Assembly (NCBI RefSeq): GCF_001602625.1
Contig: NZ_LECR01000047.1
Location: forward strand, 12,729 to 19,695
Direction: 5' to 3'
DNA from: Sodalis-like endosymbiont of Proechinophthirus fluctus
GTDB lineage: Bacteria > Pseudomonadota > Gammaproteobacteria > Enterobacterales > Enterobacteriaceae
Length of the DNA: 6,967 bases
Both the position numbers and the translations under genes were made by a program. Positions 1 to 5,550 of this stretch are shown here, piece after piece. The notes beneath the pieces were generated by a model. The model did not search any database. It was not told the origin of the DNA and worked only from the letters and a program-made list of their open reading frames with translations. How positions within the stretch are numbered: the first letter of the stretch is position 1; every line of letters begins with the position of its first letter.

Positions 1-765
1 CCACAGCAACGAGTTGGTAGCGGACTTGCGTGAGGAACCGGTACCCACCACATCGCCGACATAGGCTAACGGGAAGCCTTTGCTATTCAGCGCTTCGATT
101 TGCTGGATGGGGCCCACATTGCCGGGATGGTCCGGGATAATGCCGTCACGGGCGTTTTTCAGCATTGCCAGCGCATGTAGCGGGACGTCCGGCCGCGACC
201 AGGCGTCGGGGGCCGGGGATAAATCATCGGTGTTGGTTTCGCCAGTGACCTTGAACACGGTAACGGTCATTTTATCCGCCAGCGGAGGACGGGACAGGAA
301 CCATTCTGCCTCAGCCCAAGACTTCATAACCTCCTGCGCGTGAGCATTACCAGCCCTGGCTTTCTCTTCTACATCATAGAAGTTATCAAACATTAGCAGG
401 ATGGATTTCAGCGCTCTGGCAGAGATAGGCGCCAGCACTTCATTATCTAGCGCGTCCACCAGTGGCGCAATGTTGTAGCCGCCCTGCATGGTGCCCAGCA
501 ACTCAATGGCTTTTTCCGCCGTCACTAGCGGGGAAGACACCTCGCCTTTAGCAACGGCCGCAAGGAAACCTGCTTTGACATAGGCCGCTTCGTCCACTCC
601 CGGCGGTACCCGATTGGTCAACAGATCCAGCAGATATGCTTCTTCACCGGCCGCCGGGTTTTTCAGAAGTTCAACTAGAGCCGCCATTTGTACGGCATCG
701 AGAGGCTTAGGGGTAATGCCCTGTGCAGCACGCTCGGCAACGTGCTTACGATAATCTTCTAGCAC
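1..765 (-). CDS. acnB: Aconitate hydratase B (aconitase B), N-terminal 255 residues, partial
   Basis: AcnB is the main TCA-cycle aconitase, a cytoplasmic [4Fe-4S] enzyme that isomerises citrate to isocitrate; in E. coli the cluster-free form also binds mRNA. The 255 visible codons are fully open. About residues 1-160 form the helical HEAT-like domain peculiar to the B type. The swivel domain follows, with the motifs ETNTDDLSPAP (near 171-181) and GTGSSRKSATNS near the window edge. The GSSR segment is the conserved substrate-binding stretch of aconitases. The cluster-ligand cysteines lie in the unseen C-terminal part (E. coli AcnB has about 865 residues). I chose the GTG at 765 because a GAGGAG ribosome binding site lies six bases upstream (plus-strand 772-777) and the protein then begins (M)LEDYRKHVAERAA, as in the E. 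coli enzyme. No disruption is visible. CTA leucine codons are unusually common, four of five of them within CTAG. Identification is secure. Confidence 0.97.
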   Translation of the reverse strand, partial: MLEDYRKHVAERAAQGITPKPLDAVQMAALVELLKNPAAGEEAYLLDLLTNRVPPGVDEAAYVKAGFLAAVAKGEVSSPLVTAEKAIELLGTMQGGYNIAPLVDALDNEVLAPISARALKSILLMFDNFYDVEEKARAGNAHAQEVMKSWAEAEWFLSRPPLADKMTVTVFKVTGETNTDDLSPAPDAWSRPDVPLHALAMLKNARDGIIPDHPGNVGPIQQIEALNSKGFPLAYVGDVVGTGSSRKSATNSLLW

Positions 766-895
766 GACTTTCTCCTCACTTTCATTGTCATAGGTAGTGC
801 CCGGCTTTTCATTCCCTACCGGCGATACATTAACTAGAAAAGATTCATTGTTATCCGGCTGGGCAACTCCCGCCCGCCCGTTTATCAGGATCTAA

Positions 896-950
896 CCGTA
901 TTTTTAATTTTTTTAATTATTATCAATTGATACTTGGATGAAACGATAAA
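896..950 (-). promoter_or_regulatory. AT-rich candidate promoter/operator region upstream of acnB
   Basis: The 190 bases upstream of acnB contain an abrupt AT-rich stretch (901-932) that ends in a perfect 12-base palindrome, TATCAATTGATA (921-932). On the minus strand this gives a TTGATA hexamer, close to the -35 consensus, and an overlapping GATAAT close to a -10, but no pair with both good hexamers and a 16-18 base spacer. The region is the likely site of acnB transcription control. The actual start and regulator cannot be read from sequence. Confidence 0.3.
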
Positions 951-1226
951 GCCTTAGCGATACCTATAAGCGTGTGCGGCGGCATGGAGATAACCGCGTA
1001 CCGCCGCGCAGTAAGTTACTCTAACCTGAAAGCGTGCCGAAGCAAAGCGCCGGAGCGCCAGCGATGGTGAGAATATCAACGCCGGCGCTGCTAAAGACGC
1101 TCCTCCCTTATCGTTTTTTCCGTCGCTCCCTGCAACTACTGCGCTTTCGTTCAAGAGTTAATAAATTACGCCTTTTTTCAACAATACTCCTCTAGCACCC
1201 GCAATTATTAATTCCCAAAGTAAATT
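951..1226. other. Spacer without a recognisable gene; GC-rich inverted repeats
   Basis: I see no credible gene here. A 66-codon minus-strand frame (954-1154) is open but has an arginine/alanine-rich composition typical of chance frames, and no ribosome binding site I would trust. The stretch holds two GC-rich inverted repeats: GCGGCGG at 976-982 with CCGCCGC at 1001-1007, and AGCGCCGG at 1046-1053 with CCGGCGCT at 1082-1089. Such paired hairpins could belong to a dispersed intergenic repeat, but a second copy is not present in this window. From about 1140 the sequence becomes AT-rich and probably carried the promoter of the chitinase gene. Confidence 0.4.
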
Positions 1227-1232
1227 AAGGAG
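1227..1232 (+). promoter_or_regulatory. Ribosome binding site of the chitinase pseudogene
   Basis: AAGGAG lies five bases before the ATG at 1238. It is the best plus-strand ribosome binding site ahead of the chitinase remains, so it fixes the original start. The reading frame recognisable from 1264 onward is offset from this ATG, which implies a small indel between 1240 and 1264. Confidence 0.6.
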
Positions 1233-1237
1233 ACTAA

Positions 1238-2304
1238 ATGAATACCATACCTTGTATGTCCTTATGGATGTATCGATTAAAGCGAACTAGGATGATAAAG
1301 ATTTTCTCGCAAGACGCCCGAATTCAGAGTATATCGAACTTGCCGCTGCCATGAAGGATGATAGCCTGACGCTTTCTTTCATCACCCTTGACCAAGACAA
1401 CACACCCCGCTGGGCCTGCAGAGCCCGACCCCGATGGCCGATGCCCTAGTCGAAGCTGGAAAGATCTTTAATTTATCCTTCGGCGGCGCCGATAATGCCG
1501 ATATCTTTACTGCCCTTTCCGAGGATAAATTACTGGAAGCTTATGCCTATAGCTAGGCGATTACCCTATATCAACTGCAGGGGTTAGTTTTCTATCTGGA
1601 AAACAATATACCTGATATAGAGAAAATCAGCGCGGAACTGGCCCGCCTGCAGCAGGAATACCAGAACCTGCGGATTTCGCTGACGCTTCCTCGACCGCCC
1701 CCACCGGGCTTCATCCCGAGCAAATAACGCTGGTGGAACAATTGCTCGCTGCGAAACTCGATTTTATCGTGAACACCATGACAATGGATTTTTATCATCC
1801 CAGCATTACTAGAGAAGGAGAAATAGGGTAGGAGGAGAAGGATGCGGTTACCAATATCGTCGCCCAACTCTAGAGTATTTACCATGATTTACCGGAGACG
1901 GCGCGTTTTGCCAAAGTGGGTGTGACGCCGATGATCAGCCACAATGTCGATGGCTCAATGTTTACGCTAGCCAACGCCTTTGGCATCAGCGCCTTTGCTG
2001 CCCTTCATAACCTATCTTCACTTTCGTTCTAGTCGCTGACCCGCGGCGTCACACCCGATTTAAATGATATCGACAACGGGAGCAGCAGCAATACTGAGCA
2101 ACGTACGATCGGCGAATATACCTCAACTTCCTGGCCGGCGCGCTAAGCACGTCCGTGCCGACGGTGCCGAATACGTTTGAGATTGTGGACGCACAGTTGA
2201 AAACGCTGCCGGCAGAGGTAACCTCATCGCCGCAATGCTGCGCGAAAGAGATTGAAGTAGCTGTCGCCATCGCCCCTCAAACGCTCTCAGCGCCAGCCAA
2301 TTAG
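1238..2304 (+). pseudogene. Decayed family 18 glycosyl hydrolase (chitinase)
   Basis: Reconstructed across frames, this encoded a GH18 chitinase, which hydrolyses the beta-1,4 bonds of chitin. Recognisable in order are MDVSIKAN(W)DD near the start, SLTLSFITLDQDNTPRW (1360-1413), KIFNLSFGGADNADIF (second beta strand, SFGG), QLQGLVFYLE at the catalytic strand, LDFIVNTMTMDFYHP, and KVGVTPMISHNVDG followed by FTLANA and SSLSF(W)SLTR, the C-terminal signature of bacterial GH18 enzymes. The catalytic strand, expected as GLDFDLE, reads GLVFYLE, so both aspartates are gone. In-frame TAG stops lie at 1288, 1554, 1829, 1871 and 2030. One-base deletions shift the frame near 1412 (TGGGGCC to TGGGCC), 1686-1691 and 2128; another indel lies near the start. 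The frame after 2131 runs to TAG 2302. I see no clear signal peptide. The fold assignment is strong; the natural C-terminus is uncertain and may extend into the next region. Confidence 0.85.
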
Positions 2305-2860
2305 GTCTTGGAGGTGGCAGCAGGGCAGTTATCGCGGCTACCGCAAGTGAAATCGCCGGCGCGTTAGCGACCCCATTACGCAGACGTAAGTCGATATCCC
2401 TAACGCAATCTTGTCACAAGGTGATACTTTTACCGACACTGTGTATAGAGGAGACTGAGACAAAAACTTCCCGAAAGAACACACCCAGCTGCCACCACCG
2501 GCATACCGGGGTAATCAGCTCGCGTGTGACCTCACCCGGGTCTAGGTATTAGCATGCCATATAGCGTAGGCTCTTACCTCGGCTTAACTACCGCCTCGGC
2601 TTCGGTATTAGTGATACCATTAACTACAGCTTCGGTTTTGGCCTCATTTTCGGCATACGTTACGGCTTCATCAGCTTTGCGATGCTCCCTGCATTCCGAC
2701 GACGATGCGCCACCCCTATCGCTTAACGCGCGCGTTTATCAACCATTATTAGCCACGATCGGACGCTGCATCAGCCTCCGATCCCTACGCTGACCCCCTC
2801 TACACCAATAACGGTTTGCTAATCTTAGGGAGGGTTAGCATTAGATGATTACCCTTTTAC
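2305..2860 (+). pseudogene. Degenerate coding remnants, possibly the chitinase tail
   Basis: No intact gene. Protein-like stretches follow each other on the plus strand in changing frames. One (2369-2545) reads DPITQT, stop, VDIPNAILSQGDTFTDTVYR, then after a TGA at 2456 KNFPKEHTQLPPPAYRGNQ, and ends in a TAG at 2543. The next (about 2565-2723) is a glycine/aromatic-rich repeat described separately, preceded in another frame by YSVGSYLG (from about 2560). A proline-rich stretch (TLTPSTPITV) ends at a stop near 2820. Because all of these continue directly from the GH18 remains, on the same strand and with the same style of damage, they may be the C-terminal extension of that protein. They could equally be a separate dead gene. 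I do not recognise a family. Confidence 0.45.
2586..2684 (+). repeat. 36-base (12-residue) imperfect tandem repeat, glycine/aromatic-rich
   Basis: Two and three-quarter units of 36 bases start at 2586, 2622 and 2658. In the frame of 2586 they read NYRLGFGISDTI, NYSFGFGLIFGI and RYGFISFAM, so position 2 is always tyrosine and the Gly-Phe pairs recur. The DNA units share TTAACTAC with a following TTCGG. The period of exactly 12 codons suggests a protein repeat rather than neutral DNA slippage. Another frame (from the ATG at 2554) is also open across it and carries the same period, so the coding frame is an inference. Confidence 0.55.
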
Positions 2861-2863
2861 GAC

Positions 2864-2868
2864 GGAGG
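2864..2868 (+). promoter_or_regulatory. Ribosome binding site of the SopD-like pseudogene
   Basis: GGAGG lies nine bases ahead of the ATG at 2878 and four ahead of another ATG at 2873. Only the 2878 frame leads into the protein-like sequence that follows, so 2878 was probably the true start. Confidence 0.5.
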
Positions 2869-2877
2869 CAACATGAT

Positions 2878-3795
2878 ATGGATATCATCTCTAGTCCACC
2901 CCTCAGTATTATTCTGAGTAGCGGCCGCATTACGCGCATTATCCAGACCTGAACGCTGGACGACGCCAGCCATATGGGCTTATCGATCGACTGTTTGACA
3001 GATTTTTCCGCAAAGGCGGTGAGCACGCCGCCATCACCCGGCTCTACCGGCAGCTTAACCAGCTCAGCGCCAGAGGACTGCACGATCTCACTCACGCCGA
3101 CAAACGATGGTTGCCCGTTTTATGTAGTTGCGCACCTATCTATGCCAACAGTGAGTACTGCAAGGTTTTTAGCTATCACTACTCTATACCCTACTGGAGC
3201 AGGCTCCATAGTCCTATCTGATATAACTAGATGATTATCAAATTTATCAATCGCCTCCGCTGGATCACCGTTTGGAATATCACCTTGCGGAAGTGTGCAC
3301 CATGAAAGTCTGCCGGTTGCTGGACGATGCTTTTGCAGAAATCCGTGAACAGCTGATGACACCGGAGCGGCATATCCAATCGAAGATTGAAAGTATGGCC
3401 GACGCGCCCGGCAGTGCGGTAAAAAACGCTCGCCGTGCTTGACGATCCCTCTAACAGGCGGGAGAACCTTCTTGGTATTACCAACAGCGACAATAGTGCC
3501 CATTTTCTGGCGCATTATCACCACGACATTCTTTCTTTTGCCAATCGTCGCTCTACCCTCAACGAATTTCACTGCAAGCCGGTTAAAAATGGCGTTGCTA
3601 ACACTATCGACTACCATAATTTAGGAGCGCTTTGCCTCGTGGACAACACATGACCAAAGAGAATACTCTATTGAAATATCTTGCCCGCCCCATCTCCTGT
3701 AGTTGGTCGATTACATTGGCGACGCAATTCATCGCCCGAAGGGCGGACAGCTATTGGTGGCTCGTCTCCCAGTGGGAGAAAACTACCGTCTGTGA
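2878..3795 (+). pseudogene. Decayed gene, probable SopD-like type III secretion effector
   Basis: No single frame is intact. The reconstructed product is about 306 residues. It starts MDIISSPPLSIILSSGRITR, then after a TGA (2950) TLDDASHMG, then after a one-base loss near 2977 LIDRLFDRFFRKGGEHAAI, running to a TGA at 3219. It resumes in another frame as LDHRLEYHLAEVCTMKVCRL, shifts near 3430 to VLDDPSNRRENLLGITNSDN up to TGA 3651, and ends VDYIGDAIHRPKGGQLL to GENYRL and TGA 3793. From memory, Salmonella SopD/SopD2 (about 317 residues) carry a similar SRL..LL...KE.AIHMGGWD...DHFR start with the MG at the same position, an L..LACP-like segment, an ICEV helix and an asparagine-leucine C-terminus. 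Such effectors are injected into host cells and act on membrane traffic. The order and total length agree, but identity is low, so the family is an inference. The gene is certainly not functional. Confidence 0.5.
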
Positions 3796-3864
3796 ATTGT
3801 TCAATTTAATGCTGTCCGACAACGTCGCTAGAGACACGCGGCGGGGCAGCCCTGCAAGGCACGT

Positions 3865-3894
3865 AATAAAAGGCGCCTAACGACGCCTTTTATT
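3865..3894 (-). terminator. Rho-independent terminator of lpdA (symmetrical, may act both ways)
   Basis: AATAAAAGGCG (3865-3875) and CGCCTTTTATT (3884-3894) are perfect 11-base reverse complements around an eight-base loop. On the minus strand the stem ends in TTTTATT, 22 bases past the lpdA stop codon, so it should end lpdA transcription. The palindrome gives the same run of T on the plus strand, so it could also have ended transcription of the pseudogene block. Confidence 0.85.
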
Positions 3895-3915
3895 GCCGAA
3901 GGGAAAAGAACATTA

Positions 3916-5343
3916 TTACTTTTTCTTCGCTTTAGCGTTGGGCAGGTCCGTAATGGCGCCTTCATAAACTTCCGTCGCTAGACCCACTGATTCATGCAGT
4001 GTGGGGTGCGCATGGATAGTCAGCGCAATATCTTCCGCATCGCAGCCCATTTCAATGGCCAGACCGATTTCGCCCAGTAGCTCGCCGCCGTTGACGCCGA
4101 CGACTGCGCCGCCGATCACTCGATGGCTTTCTTTATCAAAAATCAGCTTGGTCATACCATCCTGACAATTGGAAGCAATGGCGCGGCCGGATGCCTTCCA
4201 CGGGAATGTGGCGACCTCATAATAGCTGATACCTTTTTCTTTCGCTTTTTTTTCCGTCAGACCGACCCAGGCCACTTCTGGCTCGGTATAAGCAATAGAC
4301 GGGATGACTTTCGGATCGAAATAGTGTTTCTTGCCAGCGATAACTTCCGCCGCCACGTGGCCCTCGTGGGTACCTTTGTGCGCCAGCATTGGCTGGCCGA
4401 CGATATCGCCGATAGCGTAGATGTGTGGCACATTGGTACGCATTTGTTTGTCGACGTGAATGAAACCGCGATCGTCCACCTCTACCCCTGCCTGGCCAAC
4501 ATCCAACAGTTTGCCGTTCGGCACGCGGCCTATGGCGACTAGGACGGCGTCATAGCGCTCGGCTTCCAACGGCGCTTTTTTCCCTACCATGCTGACGTAC
4601 ACGCCATCTTCTTTAGCTTCCACCGCGGTGACTTTGGTTTCTAGCATCAGGTTGAAATGGGAGCTAACGCGCTTGGTAAAGACTTTTACCACATCTTTAT
4701 CGGCCTCCGGGATAACCTGATCGAACATTTCCGCCACGTCGATTTCCGATCCGAGCGCGTGGTATACGGTGGCCATTTCCAGACCGATGATTCCGCCCCC
4801 CATCACCAGTAGGCGCTTCGGCACGCTGGTCAGGGCGAGTGCATCGGTGGAATCCCATACGCGGGGATCATTATGGGGGATAAACGGTAGTTGGATTGGG
4901 CGGGAGCCCGCGGCGATGATAGCGTTGTCGAAGGTAACGGTTGTTGTGCCGTTTTCACCTTCTACCTGCAGAGTATTGGCGCCGGCGAATTTGCCGTAAC
5001 CGTTTAACACCTTGACTTTACGCGCTTTAGCCATGCTGCTCAAGCCGCTTGTCAACTGATTGACCACCTTTTCCTTCCAGGTACGTACTTTGTCGATATC
5101 AGTTTGCGGCTCGCCAAAGACGATACCGTTTTTGCTCAGAGCCTTAGCCTCTTCGATGACTTTAGCGACGTGCAATAGGGCTTTGGAGGGGATACAACCT
5201 ACGTTCAGGCAAACCCCACCGAGGGTAGAGTAACGTTCCACAAGGACGGTCTCCAGACCTAAATCTGCACAGCGGAATGCCGCAGAATAGCCGCCTGGGC
5301 CAGCCCCAAGTACCAAGACCTGAGTTTTTATTTCAGTACTCAT
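3916..5343 (-). CDS. lpdA: Dihydrolipoyl dehydrogenase (E3)
   Basis: This cytoplasmic FAD flavoprotein reoxidises dihydrolipoyl groups with NAD+. It serves as the E3 subunit of the pyruvate and 2-oxoglutarate dehydrogenase complexes and as the L protein of glycine cleavage. The 475 residues match the E. coli enzyme (474) along the whole length. Visible are the FAD-binding GAGPGG (13-18), the redox disulfide GGVCLNVGC (Cys45 and Cys50), the NAD-binding GGGIIG in the middle, the second FAD motif AIGD, and the C-terminal HPTLHE with the catalytic His446-Glu451 pair of the partner subunit. The start at 5343 is preferred over the adjacent ATG at 5346: the AAGAGGT ribosome binding site sits at proper distance only for 5343, and the protein then begins MSTEIKTQ as in E. 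coli. One residue is inserted near SYYEVATFPW. It follows aceF by 207 bases with its own probable promoter and ends in TAA ahead of a strong terminator. It looks functional. Confidence 0.97.
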   Translation of the reverse strand: MSTEIKTQVLVLGAGPGGYSAAFRCADLGLETVLVERYSTLGGVCLNVGCIPSKALLHVAKVIEEAKALSKNGIVFGEPQTDIDKVRTWKEKVVNQLTSGLSSMAKARKVKVLNGYGKFAGANTLQVEGENGTTTVTFDNAIIAAGSRPIQLPFIPHNDPRVWDSTDALALTSVPKRLLVMGGGIIGLEMATVYHALGSEIDVAEMFDQVIPEADKDVVKVFTKRVSSHFNLMLETKVTAVEAKEDGVYVSMVGKKAPLEAERYDAVLVAIGRVPNGKLLDVGQAGVEVDDRGFIHVDKQMRTNVPHIYAIGDIVGQPMLAHKGTHEGHVAAEVIAGKKHYFDPKVIPSIAYTEPEVAWVGLTEKKAKEKGISYYEVATFPWKASGRAIASNCQDGMTKLIFDKESHRVIGGAVVGVNGGELLGEIGLAIEMGCDAEDIALTIHAHPTLHESVGLATEVYEGAITDLPNAKAKKK

Positions 5344-5441
5344 CATGACCTCTTAGTTGATTATCCGGCGGGTCAAGGCGTCTTTATCACGTATATTTGC
5401 ATAACGCGCTGTATCCACCGGGGGACGCCTCCATCGCGCAT

Positions 5442-5470
5442 AGTTTACAGAAATGTAAATAGACTGCAAA
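5442..5470 (-). promoter_or_regulatory. Candidate lpdA promoter overlapped by a dyad
   Basis: On the minus strand, TTTGCA (plus 5465-5470) and TAAACT (plus 5442-5447) are separated by exactly 17 bases, each matching four of six positions of the sigma-70 consensus. It lies about 100 bases before the lpdA start. A perfect dyad, TTTACA-4-TGTAAA (5444-5459), covers the -10 and part of the spacer and could be a regulator site. In E. coli lpd has its own promoter besides read-through from the pdhR-aceEF operon, which fits this position. Confidence 0.45.
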
Positions 5471-5488
5471 GTATGTGACGACTTTGGT

Positions 5489-5523
5489 ATCGCCGCCGAC
5501 CGCCCGTCGTCACCGGCGGCGAT
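5489..5523. repeat. GC-rich inverted repeat between aceF and lpdA
   Basis: ATCGCCGCC (5489-5497) and GGCGGCGAT (5515-5523) are perfect nine-base reverse complements around a 17-base GC-rich loop, beginning about 27 bases after the aceF stop. No T-run follows on the minus strand, so it is not a classic terminator. It may protect the 3' end of the aceEF message from exonucleases or reduce read-through into lpdA. Confidence 0.5.
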
Positions 5524-5550
5524 GCAGAAACAAGCAGGTCGGCCTAGAAA

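Noticed and set aside
921..932. TATCAATTGATA as an FNR site.
   Set aside because: The FNR consensus is TTGAT-4-ATCAA; here the half sites are in the opposite order and lack the four-base spacer.
954..1154. A 66-codon minus-strand frame ahead of acnB.
   Set aside because: Arginine/alanine-rich composition, no clear ribosome binding site, and it spans GC-rich hairpins; more likely non-coding.
1288..2032. The idea that TAG is read as an amino acid here, since all in-frame stops of the chitinase before the last frameshift are TAG.
   Set aside because: The same gene also has several frameshifts and a lost catalytic motif, so it is simply broken; the TAGs are explained by CTAG-forming transitions.
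2554..2793. A 79-codon plus-strand frame starting ATG at 2554.
   Set aside because: It covers the 12-residue repeat in an alternative frame, rich in Ala/Ser/Thr, and has no ribosome binding site; kept only as part of the decayed region.
3120..3617. A 165-codon open frame on the minus strand opposite the SopD-like remains.
   Set aside because: The plus-strand translation has the more protein-like helical segments and matches a reconstructed gene; the minus-strand product looks like an antisense shadow without a good ribosome binding site.
5344..5346. The first of two adjacent ATG codons as the lpdA start.
   Set aside because: Only about two bases separate it from the ribosome binding site, and the conserved N-terminus begins at the second ATG (5343).
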